NCBI RefSeq assembly: GCF_015291725.1
Contig: NZ_CP030038.1
Location: forward strand, 7,677,001-7,741,000
Direction: 5' to 3'
From: Bradyrhizobium sp. CCBAU 51765
GTDB lineage: Bacteria > Pseudomonadota > Alphaproteobacteria > Rhizobiales > Xanthobacteraceae
Length of the DNA stretch: 64,000 nucleotides
Shown: positions 27,250 through 39,645 of the stretch, piece after piece
Position numbering within the stretch: position 1 is the first letter of the stretch
Layout: every line of letters begins with the position of its first letter
The notes under the pieces: model-generated
Told to the model about the DNA's origin: nothing
Seen by the model: the letters and a program-made list of their open reading frames with translations, nothing else
Database searches by the model: none
Position numbers and translations under genes: made by a program

Positions 27250-27624
27250 GGCGCATTAACCTAACGAAGGGCCGTGCGGCGGCAATGGCAGGCTGCGCAG
27301 ATCAGAGGGTACGGAGGGGCGGGTCGTCGCGGAAGATGCCGGTTGGGACAGATTACCTACGTAACACGTCAAATTTATCATGCCCACCAGCCAGATACAG
27401 ATCTTGAAGGCACCAAAATCAAACTAACTCATTATAATACAATATATTACAGCAATTGACCCATCTTCCCACGACAAGAGCCAGTGAGCATCAAACTTCA
27501 AAATATCCAGCATTAGTGGGCCACTTCCCATCGTCGATGGGCTGTCGGCCAAACTGCCTTTGCCTTATCTTAGGCGCTCCCAAGCTAGACCCCACGGCCG
27601 GCGAAAATTGGAGCGAGTGGTGCC
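27250..27624. other. Gene-free 375-bp gap with an AT-rich core, upstream of metF
   Basis: No convincing gene. About 27355-27510 is strikingly AT-rich (for example CATTATAATACAATATATTA at 27430-27449) in contrast to the GC-rich surroundings. A palindrome CCCATCGTCGATGGG lies at 27527-27541. The region must contain the metF-metH promoter. A 61-codon open frame at 27274-27459 crosses it but has no start signal and no family features. Confidence 0.6.
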
Positions 27625-28536
27625 ATGACTGACGTGACGACCCCTGCGACCGCCGACGGGCACCTGAAGCGGCCTGCGATCTCGTTCGAGTTCTTTCCGC
27701 CCAAGACCGAGGAGATGGAGCGCAATCTCTGGGAGACCATCAAGCGGCTCGCCCCGCTCGAGCCGAAATTCGTCTCGGTGACCTATGGCGCCGGTGGCTC
27801 GACCCGCGAGCGCACCCATTCGACCATTGCCCGTATCCTGAAAGAGACCGCGCTGCTGCCGGCTGCGCATCTGACCTGCGTCGGCGCCTCGCGCGGCGAG
27901 ATCGACGAGATCGTCGACCGCTATCACGAGGTCGGCGTCCGCCACATCGTGGCCTTGCGCGGCGATCCCGTCGGCGGCATCGGCACGCCCTATGCGAGCC
28001 ATCCCGACGGCTACCAGAGCTCGGCCGACCTCGTCGCCGGAATCAAGAAGCGGCACGGCGACATCGAAGTGAGCGTGTCGGCCTATCCCGAGAAGCACCC
28101 GGAAGCACGCGATTTCGACGCCGACATCGACACGCTCAAGGCCAAGGTCGATGCGGGTGCGACCCGCGCGATCACACAGGTGTTCTTCGACAACGAGCTC
28201 TACTTCCGCTATCGCGACCGCGTCCGCGCCCGCGGCATCGACATCCCGATCGTGCCGGGCATCATGCCCATGCACAATTTCAAGCAGGCGCGCAATTTCG
28301 TGACCCGTGCCGGCACCACGGTGCCGGACTGGTTCGCCGCGAAGTTCGAGGGCCTCGATGACGATGCCGAGACGCGCAAGCTGGTGGCCGCGACCGTCGC
28401 CGCCGGCCAGGTGCAGAAGCTCTCCAAGCACGGCGTCGACACCTTCCACTTCTACACCATGAACCGCGCCGATCTCGTATTCGCGATCAGCCATTTGCTC
28501 GGCATTCGCGCCAAGAGCGTGCAGAAGGCTGCGTAA
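27625..28536 (+). CDS. metF: Methylenetetrahydrofolate reductase
   Basis: A 303-residue FAD barrel enzyme that reduces 5,10-methylene-THF to 5-methyl-THF, the methyl donor for MetH. The active-site Glu22 is in FEFFPPK, and Asp114 is in LRGDPVGG; CVGASR and AYPEKHPEA are also typical. The stop lies six bases before metH, so the two consecutive steps of methionine synthesis form one operon. Confidence 0.95.
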   Translation: MTDVTTPATADGHLKRPAISFEFFPPKTEEMERNLWETIKRLAPLEPKFVSVTYGAGGSTRERTHSTIARILKETALLPAAHLTCVGASRGEIDEIVDRYHEVGVRHIVALRGDPVGGIGTPYASHPDGYQSSADLVAGIKKRHGDIEVSVSAYPEKHPEARDFDADIDTLKAKVDAGATRAITQVFFDNELYFRYRDRVRARGIDIPIVPGIMPMHNFKQARNFVTRAGTTVPDWFAAKFEGLDDDAETRKLVAATVAAGQVQKLSKHGVDTFHFYTMNRADLVFAISHLLGIRAKSVQKAA

Positions 28537-28542
28537 GAGAAA

Positions 28543-32388
<3,846 letters not shown>

Positions 32389-32774
32389 GCGCGTCTCCAA
32401 ACAGAAACTGCGAAAACAACCCCATGCACAGTAGCGATGGGGTTGAAAAGGCTGGCGATTTCTGTTTCACCGAAAAACGCGTTGCGGCGTCGGGCAAAAC
32501 AGGGGTAGTATTGCATCATCGGGCTGTCACGCGCGGTGACGCAAAGGCGGCGGATGTATCCTGTAACCCTCCCACATGCACGGTGCCCATCCTCCCCTGG
32601 AGGGTCCGGGACGAGCATAGCTCGCCCGTGGATCGGTTCGCATGCAGCGAAGCGCAATGCGGACCGAGGTGGGGTGACGGTCTCTCCACATCCAACACTG
32701 CCCGTGTGGGAGATCACCCCACCCCGCTCGCGCTTCGCGCGATCGCCCCTCCCCCTCCAGGGGAGGGTAAGCGC
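32389..32774. repeat. Gene-free gap with a hairpin, a conserved-looking block and a palindromic repeat
   Basis: Contains a 9-bp hairpin (32418-32426 with 32437-32445) just after metH. Next comes a non-coding block to about 32560. Then, from about 32592 to 32774, there is a long imperfect palindrome whose outer arms are TCCCCTGGAGGG and CCCTCCAGGGGAGGG and which contains GGTGGGGTGACGG and ATCACCCCACCCCG. It separates converging metH and the transferase gene. The outer-arm type also resembles the elements at 37308 and 43906 in general style, though not in sequence. Confidence 0.65.
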
Positions 32775-33404
32775 TCACCCCTTCGGCGGCGCCAGCGGCT
32801 GCACGATCTCCTGGAATGGGGCCAGCGCTTCGCATCGCTCCGCATGTGCCGCCAGCGCCGGATAGCGTGACGCGTCGAACAGCTGCGGGTGCGCTTCGCG
32901 GGTGAAGCGGAGGACGCAGGCGACCACGACGTCGGCGTGGCCGATACGATCACCCAGCCAGTACGGCGTCGTCACCTTGGCGCGCTCGGCCTCGAGCACC
33001 TTCAGGACGTCGCCGATCTGCGCCTGGCAGCGTTCGACCCACAGCGCGAGCTGCTCCTTCCGCAGCACACGCTCGTAGAGCAGGCTCACCGCCTTGTCGC
33101 CGAGGCCGGACGCGAGCGCGCAGATGCGCAGATGCTTCCGCCGCTCAACACCCCCGCGGGGCAGCATCGCCTTGTCAGGACCAACGAGGTCGTCGAGATA
33201 ATCGAGGATGATCATGCTCTCGATCAGCGCCTCGCCGTCGTCCAGCACCAGGGTCGGCACACGGCGCAGCGGATTGTACGGCGCGATCTTGTCGGCATCG
33301 CCAAAGGTCGACCACGGCCTGTGCTCGAAGGCGAGCCCGTAAAGCCGGAGCGCAATCGCGACGCGGCGGACGAAGGGGGAATCATATTGGCCGATCAGGA
33401 ACAT
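32775..33404 (-). CDS. Glutathione S-transferase family protein
   Basis: A 209-residue protein: N-terminal thioredoxin-like domain (MFLIGQYDSPFVRRVAIAL; then RRVPTLVLDDGEALIES, the glutathione-binding cis-Pro and Glu-Ser) and an all-helical C-terminal domain (about 85-205). The usual catalytic Ser or Tyr would be Ser9 or Tyr7. I start at 33404; an in-frame ATG at 33422 adds six residues inside a repeat. Substrate unknown. Confidence 0.88.
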   Translation of the reverse strand: MFLIGQYDSPFVRRVAIALRLYGLAFEHRPWSTFGDADKIAPYNPLRRVPTLVLDDGEALIESMIILDYLDDLVGPDKAMLPRGGVERRKHLRICALASGLGDKAVSLLYERVLRKEQLALWVERCQAQIGDVLKVLEAERAKVTTPYWLGDRIGHADVVVACVLRFTREAHPQLFDASRYPALAAHAERCEALAPFQEIVQPLAPPKG

Positions 33405-33418
33405 GGGATGACCTCTCG

Positions 33419-33499
33419 TCATTGCCGGGCTTGACCCGGCAATCCATCTTTCCTCAGACTAGAGAACGATGGATGCCCGGATCAAGTCCGGGCATGACG
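33419..33499. repeat. Palindromic intergenic repeat, copy E (different core)
   Basis: Outer ends GTCATTGCCGGGC and GCCCGG..GGGCATGACGG enclose TTGACCCGGCAATCCATC and GATGGATGCCCGGATCAAG. It has the same GTCATT/ATGAC boundaries as copies A-D but a different interior. It lies at the edge of the decayed patch described below. Confidence 0.75.
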
Positions 33500-33519
33500 G
33501 AGCTGGACGCGGAGCGCCT

Positions 33520-33663
33520 ATGTCGCAACGACTCGCAATGGTCACACTCGGGCTATCCTTGCTCAGCCCGCACGCCGCCCAGGCCCAGGACCGCGCGATC
33601 GGCTTCCTAACGCCATCGAAGAACATCGCCTGTCAGTTCTTCACGAATACCGACGACGTGTAG
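33520..33663 (+). pseudogene. Truncated gene for a secreted DUF6636-like protein
   Basis: Only 47 codons remain: a signal peptide (MSQRLAMVTLGLSLLSPHAAQAQ) followed by GFLTPSKNIACQFF, which resembles the start of the mature region of secreted proteins annotated as DUF6636. The family continues for about another 80 residues, which are missing; the frame stops at 33661-33663, where the neighbouring NTPase remnant begins. I read this as a deletion or insertion junction. The family assignment is from memory of this short motif. Confidence 0.5.
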
Positions 33664-34663
33664 CGTGCCTTTTCCATGCAGACTTAATCGCCGCCGAGCC
33701 TCCTGCATGGACGGAGCGCGGCCCAAAACTAGAAATCTCGCAGCAACATCGCCAACCCTCGCGCGCCAATCTGCCAACGCAGATGCGAAATCCTGCGCCG
33801 CACTCTCGGACCCAGGCCCCTCCTTGGCTAATTCATCAAGGCCGTCAAAAATTACGAGCCAATGACGATGACCGTCCCGGCCCATCGAGAGCAGCGGCGC
33901 CGTATCCAACTCGAAAGGTTCGTCACCCTGGAGGCGAAAGTAGTCATTTATACGTGCTTCGAGTGGTCCAATCCCCTTAAGCCTCTGCAATGGAACAAAG
34001 ACCACCCGCCATTCTGGACGCACGGCAAGAGATGAAGCCAGACGTTTGGCAAAGGTTGATTTTCCAGACCCAGGCCCGCCCGAGATCAAGCGAACTCGGT
34101 CCTGCGGATCGTCATTCTCAAGCCACTCTCCAATGAGAGAATCGAGCAGCTTCGCGTGCCTTCGGCCCGTTAGGCTTAAGCTCATGAAATATCCGAGAGG
34201 AAATATCATCGAAAATCTCGAATGATGAAGGATGCTCCAGGTCGGCAGCCGTGAGGAACACTTCCTGTTGGTCACAGAGATTTTCCACACGAGCTAGCAA
34301 CTGCTGAACAATCGCCTCGACTTCCGGCTGGAGCGGCGCCCGCGTTAACTGGATCGACTGCAACGTTTGTGCAATAGAGTAGCTTAGTACCTCCAGAACG
34401 AATCGAGCAGCACGACGTTCAGTGCTATCTTCGCCGCGAAGGGATTCCAATATTCGGAACAGTGGAGGAATAGCGGCTGAGAAGCCGTCCTTTCCCAGCG
34501 TAAGTGATTTGATCGCTGCCTCAGCAGTGGCGCCAGCCAGCTTAAACCAATCTCGTTTCGTGGTTCCTTCCTTAACAAGTATGCCCATTTCCGCCCCCGC
34601 AAAATTGTACAGAATACTAGGACAATTCTCGGTTGATCCCAGCCCAAGCGAATGGGCTTCCAC
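33664..34663 (-). pseudogene. Frame-disrupted, truncated NACHT-like P-loop NTPase
   Basis: Two overlapping minus-strand frames look like parts of one protein. Frame 1 (34663 to 34118) gives an all-helical N-terminal region ending ISSRIFHEL. Frame 2, readable from about 34185, gives LTGRRHAKLLDSLIGEW, Walker A SGGPGSGKSTFAKRLA and Walker B HWLVIFDGLDEL, as in NACHT/STAND ATPases. The switch lies near 34165-34190, so a frameshift is likely, although an ATG at 34185 could allow separate translation. The protein stops soon after the NTPase core at the junction with the DUF6636-like fragment; sensor and effector parts are missing. GC content is lower than in neighbouring genes, suggesting acquired DNA. 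Confidence 0.6.
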
Positions 34664-34699
34664 AAGACTCTTGATATTTCCCGCTACTCTTCACCCCTT

Positions 34700-34868
34700 C
34701 ACCCTCATCGCCCGGCCCTTTACTGCGCGCCCAGCCGGCGAGCTTTCGACTGTGCGTGGCTTGGCTCATGTTCAGTTAGTAGCTGCGCTCAGACCGTAAA
34801 TAGTCGGAGAACTGGTCGGCTCCGGATCATCGCCCGCATTCAGGCCGGCGGGATAATGGCCGCCGGAT
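34700..34868 (-). pseudogene. Remnant of a glycerol kinase 3' end
   Basis: Translated on the minus strand, it contains NMSQAT-SRKLAGWAR and a DEGEG-like end, matching the last residues of GlpK (NMSQATRERKLAGWAR, ASDEGEG) encoded at 35702-37207. At DNA level about 170 bases align with 35711-35885 at roughly 70% identity by eye, with small indels. No intact upstream kinase sequence accompanies it. It sits between the acetyltransferase gene and the NTPase remnant. Confidence 0.7.
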
Positions 34869-34901
34869 TGCACTACCCTCCCTCTGGGTCACGCTCTCCC
34901 A

Positions 34902-35495
34902 CTATTCGATGATCGGCACGTGCTTCGCCGCGTCGCGCGGCGCGGTGCCATCAAGGCGCGGATCGTCGGCCACCTCGATCTGGCGGCGGAAGGGGCGGAA
35001 GCCGGAGCGCTGGTAGAACGCGACGGCGGCGGGATGATCGAAGGTGCAGGTGTGGACCCAGACGCGGCGGACATCGCGTGACCAGGCGCGCTCCAGCGCG
35101 CGGTTCATCAGGAAGCGGGCGGCGCCGGTGCCGATCAAGGGTGCGGTGACGCCGAAATAGACCAGCTCGCACTGGCCGGGCTCGCGGAAGTCCAACTCGA
35201 GCAGGCCTTCGTCGCGGCCATCCAGGGCGAGGGCGTAGACTTCGATTCCCGGCGCGTGGATGATTGCGGCGAGCTCTGCATCGGTCATGCGTGCGCGCGA
35301 GAACCACAGCCAGTTCTCGCCGACGCGGCGGAAGAGATCGCGGTACCAGGCGAGCGCGGGGGTATCGACTTTGCGCAGGGACCAGCTGCCCGGCGGATCG
35401 GCACGGCGCGCGGGAGCCGCGGTCATCTCCAGATGGGTGACGACGGCGGCGATCTTGCCGGCGGGGACGTCGGAATAGCCGTCGGGGAGGATCAT
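34902..35495 (-). CDS. GNAT-family N-acetyltransferase
   Basis: A 197-residue acetyl-CoA-dependent transferase. The GNAT fold is seen in LLELDFREPGQCELVYFGV (beta 4 region), the acetyl-CoA segment APLIGTGAARFLMNRAL, in place of the more usual Q/RxxGxG/A, and the C-terminal HPAAVAFYQRSGF. Family members acetylate amines, amino acids or ribosomal proteins; the substrate is unknown. The gene is intact although it lies beside a decayed region. Confidence 0.87.
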   Translation of the reverse strand: MILPDGYSDVPAGKIAAVVTHLEMTAAPARRADPPGSWSLRKVDTPALAWYRDLFRRVGENWLWFSRARMTDAELAAIIHAPGIEVYALALDGRDEGLLELDFREPGQCELVYFGVTAPLIGTGAARFLMNRALERAWSRDVRRVWVHTCTFDHPAAVAFYQRSGFRPFRRQIEVADDPRLDGTAPRDAAKHVPIIE

Positions 35496-35558
35496 GGGCG
35501 GTTGTTTCTTTTGTTAGAGGCGATGCCGATTTGAAGAACAGCAGCAGCCTCGCACTCC

Positions 35559-35645
35559 GTCATTGCGAGCGCAGCGAAGCAATCCAGAATCTTTCCGGGG
35601 AGGCAGCCTGGATTGCTTCGTCGCAAGGGCTCCTCGCAATGACGG
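35559..35645. repeat. Palindromic intergenic repeat, copy F (different core)
   Basis: Starts GTCATTGCGAGCGCAGCGAAG, with only the first 20 relevant here, and ends CTCCTCGCAATGACGG; inner arms GCAATCCAGA and CTGGATTGC pair. It lies in the 206-bp gap between glpK and the acetyltransferase gene, both on the minus strand, and could stabilise or end the glpK transcript. Confidence 0.75.
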
Positions 35646-35701
35646 TGTAGAGGCAGTTGAGCGCGCCTCGCGGCATTGGGCTACGAGGCCTCTGCCTGCG
35701 C

Positions 35702-37207
35702 CTACCCCTCCCCCTCATCGCTCGCAAGCACGCCCTTCACGGCCCTTGCCCATCCCGCGAGCTTCCGCTCGCGCGTGGCCTGGCTCATGTTCGGCTTGAA
35801 GCGGTGCTCGAGGCGCCAATTGTCGGCGAACTTGGTCGGCTCGGGATAGACGCCGGCGTTGAGGCCGGCGAGATAGGCGGCGCCCAGCGCCGTGGTCTCC
35901 TGGATCACGGGACGATCGACCGGGGCATCCAGGAGATCGGCGAGGCGCTGCATGGTCCAGTCCGACGCCGTCATGCCGCCGTCGACGCGGAGCACGACGC
36001 TTGCCGTTTCCGAGCTTGGCCAGTCCGCGCGCATCGCGGCCCAGAGGTCGTAAGTCTGGTAGCAGACGCTTTCCAGCGCGGCGTGGGCGAGCTCGGCCGG
36101 GCCGGTGTTGCGGGTGAGGCCGAACAGCGCGCCGCGCACGCGCGGATTCCAATAGGGCGCGCCCATGCCGACGAAGGCGGGGACGAGATAGACGCTCTGC
36201 ATGGAGTCCGACTGATCGGCAAGGGGCCCGGTCTCGGCGGCGTGCTTGATGATGCCGAGGCCGTCGCGCAGCCATTGCACGGCGGAGCCTGCGACGAAGA
36301 TCGAGCCTTCCAGCGCGTAGGTGCGTTTGCCGTCGAGCTGATAGGCGACGGTGGTGAGCAGCTTGTTCTTCGACACCACGGGAGTCGTGCCGGTGTTGAG
36401 CAGCGCAAAGCAGCCGGTGCCGTAGGTCGACTTCATCATGCCCGGGCGGAAGCAGGCCTGGCCGATGGTCGCGGCCTGCTGGTCGCCGGCAATTCCGGAG
36501 ATCGCGATCGCGCCGCCGAACAGGTCGGGCGTGCTCTCGCCGAAGCGGGCGGAAGAGTCCTTCACCTCGGGCAGCATCGAGCGCGGCACGCCGATGATCT
36601 CCAGCAGCTCGTCGTCCCACTGGCCGGTGTGGATGTTGAACAGCAGCGTACGCGAGGCGTTGGTGGCATCGGTGGCGTGCACCTTGCCGCCGGTGAGCCG
36701 CCAGAGCAGGTAGCAATCGACGGTGCCGAACATCAGCTCGCCGCGCGCGGCGCGGGCGCGCGCGCCGGGAACGTGGTCGAGGATCCAGGCGACCTTGGTG
36801 CCGGAGAAATAGGGATCGATGATCAGGCCGGTCTTCTGCGAGATCACGCCCTCGCGGCCGTCGGCCTTCAGTTTGGCGCAGATGTCGGCGGTGCGGCGGT
36901 CCTGCCAGACGATGGCGCGGTGCACGGCCTGGCCGGTGGCGCGGTCCCACACCACGGTGGTTTCGCGCTGATTGGTGATGCCGATCGCGGCGATGTCCTT
37001 CGCGCTGATGCCGGCGTGCTCGATGGCCTCGCGGCAGACCATCACGGTCGAGGTCCAGATATCCTCGGGCTCGTGCTCGACCCAGCCCGAGGCTGGAAAA
37101 TGCTGCGGAAACTCAGCCTGCGCCTTCGCCGCGATGGAGATGTCGCCACGAAACACGATCGCGCGCGAGGAAGTGGTGCCCTGGTCGATGGCGAGGACGA
37201 AAGACAT
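35702..37207 (-). CDS. glpK: Glycerol kinase
   Basis: A 501-residue FGGY-family kinase that traps glycerol as sn-glycerol 3-phosphate. The phosphate-binding loop DQGTTSSRA is at the N-terminus; the family segments QDRRTADIC, NASRTLLFNIHTGQWD, and GTGCFALLNTG follow, and the C-terminal adenosine motif is DGGMTASDW. Length is normal. No glpD, glpF or regulator adjoins it. A degraded copy of its 3' end lies 830 bases downstream. Confidence 0.95.
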   Translation of the reverse strand: MSFVLAIDQGTTSSRAIVFRGDISIAAKAQAEFPQHFPASGWVEHEPEDIWTSTVMVCREAIEHAGISAKDIAAIGITNQRETTVVWDRATGQAVHRAIVWQDRRTADICAKLKADGREGVISQKTGLIIDPYFSGTKVAWILDHVPGARARAARGELMFGTVDCYLLWRLTGGKVHATDATNASRTLLFNIHTGQWDDELLEIIGVPRSMLPEVKDSSARFGESTPDLFGGAIAISGIAGDQQAATIGQACFRPGMMKSTYGTGCFALLNTGTTPVVSKNKLLTTVAYQLDGKRTYALEGSIFVAGSAVQWLRDGLGIIKHAAETGPLADQSDSMQSVYLVPAFVGMGAPYWNPRVRGALFGLTRNTGPAELAHAALESVCYQTYDLWAAMRADWPSSETASVVLRVDGGMTASDWTMQRLADLLDAPVDRPVIQETTALGAAYLAGLNAGVYPEPTKFADNWRLEHRFKPNMSQATRERKLAGWARAVKGVLASDEGEG

Positions 37208-37307
37208 GGGAGCTTACCTTGGCGTTTCCCTAAGACCTGTCATTGTGTCGCGCCAAAAGGAGCGGATTAGGGCGGCGAGGTCAAGGTTTGGATACGGTGC
37301 CGCGGCC

Positions 37308-37470
37308 CCCTTCCCTTCTCCCCTTGTGGGAGAAGGTGGCGCGAAGCGCCGGATGAGGGGTTCTATCGGCAAAGGGTATTGCGAGAGAGGGTCACGGGCG
37401 GATAGAGACCCCTCACCCGTCTCGCCGCTACGCGGCGATCCGCCCTCTCCCACAAGGGGAGAGGGGAAGA
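37308..37470. repeat. Long imperfect palindrome between glpK and the dehydrogenase gene
   Basis: Outer arms CCCTTCTCCCCTTGTGGGAG and CTCCCACAAGGGGAGAGGGG enclose CCGGATGAGGGGT and ACCCCTCACCCG. Both neighbouring genes are on the minus strand, so this would be transcribed after the dehydrogenase gene and could end the pim operon message. Same style as the element at 43906-44009. Confidence 0.8.
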
Positions 37471-37474
37471 AAAG

Positions 37475-38248
37475 TTACACCGCCGCGGTCGTCACGCCGC
37501 CGTCGATGACGATGGTCTGGCCGGTCATGAAGCTCGAGGCGTCGGAGGCGAGATAGGCGACGGCGCCGGCGATTTCGTCGGGCTCGCCGATGCGGCGGAG
37601 CGGGGTGGTGGCGGTGCGGCGCTTGAGGTTGGCTTCGTCTTCCCACAGCGCGCGGGCGAAGTCGGTCTTGACGAGGCCGGGCGCGATGCAGTTGACGCGG
37701 ACGCCTTTGGGTCCCCATTCGCCGGCGAGCGAGCGGCACAGCGCGAAGTCGGCGGCTTTCGAGATGCCGTAGGCGCCGATCACGGTGGAGCCGCGCAAGC
37801 CCCCGATCGAGGAGATGATGATCACGGAGCCTTTGCCGCGCTCCGCCATCTGCGGGATCGCGAGCGCGGAGAGCCAGATGTTGCTCTTGACGTTCGAGCC
37901 CATAATCTTGTCGAAGGCTTCGTCGGTGATGTCGAGCAGCGGGCCGTAATAGGGATTCACCGCGGCGTTGCAGACGAGGATGTCGATCTTGCCGTAATGC
38001 TTCGTCGCACCCGCGATCAGCGCCTCGACCTCGCTCTTGCGCGCGATGTTGCAGGGGATGACGGTTGCATCGCCGCCGGCCGCGTTGATGCCGTCGGCCA
38101 CCTCCTTGCAGGCCTCCGCCTTGCGGGAGGAGACCACGACCTTGGCGCCAAGTTTGGCGAGCAGCTCCGCCGACGAGCGGCCGATGCCACGGCTGGAGCC
38201 GGTGACCACGGCGACCTTGCCGGTGAGATCGAACGGGGTATTTTTCAT
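37475..38248 (-). CDS. Short-chain dehydrogenase/reductase, last gene of the pim operon
   Basis: A 257-residue Rossmann oxidoreductase. The cofactor motif TGSSRGIG is at 16-23, NAAV near 94-97, and the catalytic Tyr160-x3-Lys164 in YGISK with a serine pair (SS, 146-147) upstream. The C-terminus TGQTIVIDGG is typical. It follows pimD on the same strand, in the sixth place of an operon arranged like R. palustris pimFABCDE, so a role in dicarboxyl-CoA oxidation is inferred. I give no symbol because I am not sure what pimE encodes there. Confidence 0.88.
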   Translation of the reverse strand: MKNTPFDLTGKVAVVTGSSRGIGRSSAELLAKLGAKVVVSSRKAEACKEVADGINAAGGDATVIPCNIARKSEVEALIAGATKHYGKIDILVCNAAVNPYYGPLLDITDEAFDKIMGSNVKSNIWLSALAIPQMAERGKGSVIIISSIGGLRGSTVIGAYGISKAADFALCRSLAGEWGPKGVRVNCIAPGLVKTDFARALWEDEANLKRRTATTPLRRIGEPDEIAGAVAYLASDASSFMTGQTIVIDGGVTTAAV

Positions 38249-38268
38249 TGTTGTTGCCCTGCCTTGTT

Positions 38269-38362
38269 GTCATTCCGGGGCACGCGCATCGCGCGTGAAC
38301 CCGGAATCCAGAGGTTGTGGCGCGAGATCCCGGGTTCGCGCTACGCGCGCCCCGGGATGACG
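38269..38362. repeat. Palindromic intergenic repeat, copy B
   Basis: Starts GTCATTCCGGGGCACGCGC and ends GCGCGCCCCGGGATGACG; inner arms AACCCGGAATC and GATCCCGGGTT. It occupies almost the whole 122-bp gap between pimD and the dehydrogenase gene. Confidence 0.88.
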
Positions 38363-38370
38363 CCAAGACG

Positions 38371-39513
38371 TCAGATCAACCCGCCCGCATCGGCGACGCG
38401 GCGCTGGTGGTAGTCGGTGTCACCGAACGTGTTCTCGATCATGGTGAGACGCTTGAAGTAGTGGCCGATCCTGGCCTCCATGGTCATGCCGATGCCGCCG
38501 TGCAGCTGGATCGACTGCTGGCCGACGAATTTCAGCGACTTGCCGATCTGCACCTTGGCCGCGGCGATCGCGTTCGTGCGCTCCCTGGCGTCCTCGAAAT
38601 CACCAGCCATGGTCGCGAACATCGACATCGAGCGCGCCTGCTCGGCGGCGACGAACATGTCGGAGGCGCGGTGCTGCAGCGACTGGAACGAACCGATCGC
38701 GACGCCGAACTGCTTGCGCGTCTTGATGTACTCGACCGTGGTCTTGAGCGATTCGTCCATCAGGCCAACCGCCTCGGCGCAGAGCGCAACGCGGGCTTCG
38801 TCCACCACGCGCTCGATCAGCGCGAGCGAATCCTCGGGGTTGCCGAGCACGGCATCGGCACCGACCTCGACACCGGTGAAGGTGACGTCGGCGGCGTGCA
38901 GGCCGTCCTGGGTCGGATAGCCCTTCCTGGCGACGCCCTTGGCATTCGCCGGAACCAGGAACACGCCGATGCCGGTCTTGTCACGGCGATCGCCCCTGGT
39001 GCGTGCGGTGACGATCAACGTGTCGGCGCTCTCGCCGTTGAGCACGACGAACTTCTCGCCGTCGATGATCCAGCCCTCGCCCTTCTTCTTCGCGGTGGTC
39101 GAGACGTCGAACAGATCGTAGCGCGAGTTCTTCTCGAGCTGGGCGAAGGCGAGCGTCTTGCTGCCGTCGATGATCGAAGGCACGTGCGCGGCCTTCTGCG
39201 CATCAGTGCCGGCATGGCGCAGGAAGCCGCCGCCGATCACGACCGTGGCGAGATAGGGCTCGAGCACCAGCGCCTTGCCGAGCGCTTCCATCACGATCAT
39301 GGTCTCGACGCCGCCGCCGCCGAAGCCGCCATCGGCCTCGCTGAAGGGCAGGCCGAGCAGGCCTTGCTCGGCGAGCTTGAGCCAGACCGCTCTGCTCCAG
39401 CCGCCCTTCTCCTTCATGTACTTCTTGCGCTGCTCGAAATCGTAGGAATCGGTCAGCAGGCCGTCGATGCTTTCCTTGAGAAGCCGCTGCTCCTCGGACA
39501 GATCAAAATCCAT
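38371..39513 (-). CDS. pimD: Acyl-CoA dehydrogenase, pimeloyl-CoA dehydrogenase small subunit type
   Basis: A 380-residue acyl-CoA dehydrogenase-fold flavoprotein (MDFDLSEEQRLLKESIDGLL at the N-terminus; IQLHGGIGMTMEARIGHYFKR, the FAD-binding C-terminal segment). It follows a second dehydrogenase gene, and the pair corresponds to the PimC/PimD heteromer that oxidises pimeloyl-CoA and related dicarboxyl-CoA esters. Assignment of subunit identity rests on order, size and the paired arrangement. Confidence 0.85.
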   Translation of the reverse strand: MDFDLSEEQRLLKESIDGLLTDSYDFEQRKKYMKEKGGWSRAVWLKLAEQGLLGLPFSEADGGFGGGGVETMIVMEALGKALVLEPYLATVVIGGGFLRHAGTDAQKAAHVPSIIDGSKTLAFAQLEKNSRYDLFDVSTTAKKKGEGWIIDGEKFVVLNGESADTLIVTARTRGDRRDKTGIGVFLVPANAKGVARKGYPTQDGLHAADVTFTGVEVGADAVLGNPEDSLALIERVVDEARVALCAEAVGLMDESLKTTVEYIKTRKQFGVAIGSFQSLQHRASDMFVAAEQARSMSMFATMAGDFEDARERTNAIAAAKVQIGKSLKFVGQQSIQLHGGIGMTMEARIGHYFKRLTMIENTFGDTDYHQRRVADAGGLI

Positions 39514-39548
39514 GTTGTTTTGTTCCTCGTACCCGGAATTTTTGCTTC

Positions 39549-39644
39549 GTCATTCCGGGACACGCGCGATAGCGCGGGGACCCGGAATCTAGAGGTTGTG
39601 GCGCGAGATTCCGGGTTCGCGCTGACGCGCGCCCCGGAATGACG
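39549..39644. repeat. Palindromic intergenic repeat, copy C
   Basis: Starts GTCATTCCGGGACACGCGC and ends GCGCCCCGGAATGACG; inner arms ACCCGGAATCTA and GATTCCGGGTT. It fills the gap between pimC and pimD. Confidence 0.88.
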
Positions 39645-39645
39645 T

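Noticed and set aside
27274..27459. A 61-codon open frame in the AT-rich gap
   Set aside because: No ribosome-binding site, abrupt composition change within the frame, and no recognisable motif.
27542..27624. A SAM-type riboswitch before metF
   Set aside because: I looked for the conserved core of SAM-II-like elements and could not find it; only a short palindrome upstream is visible.
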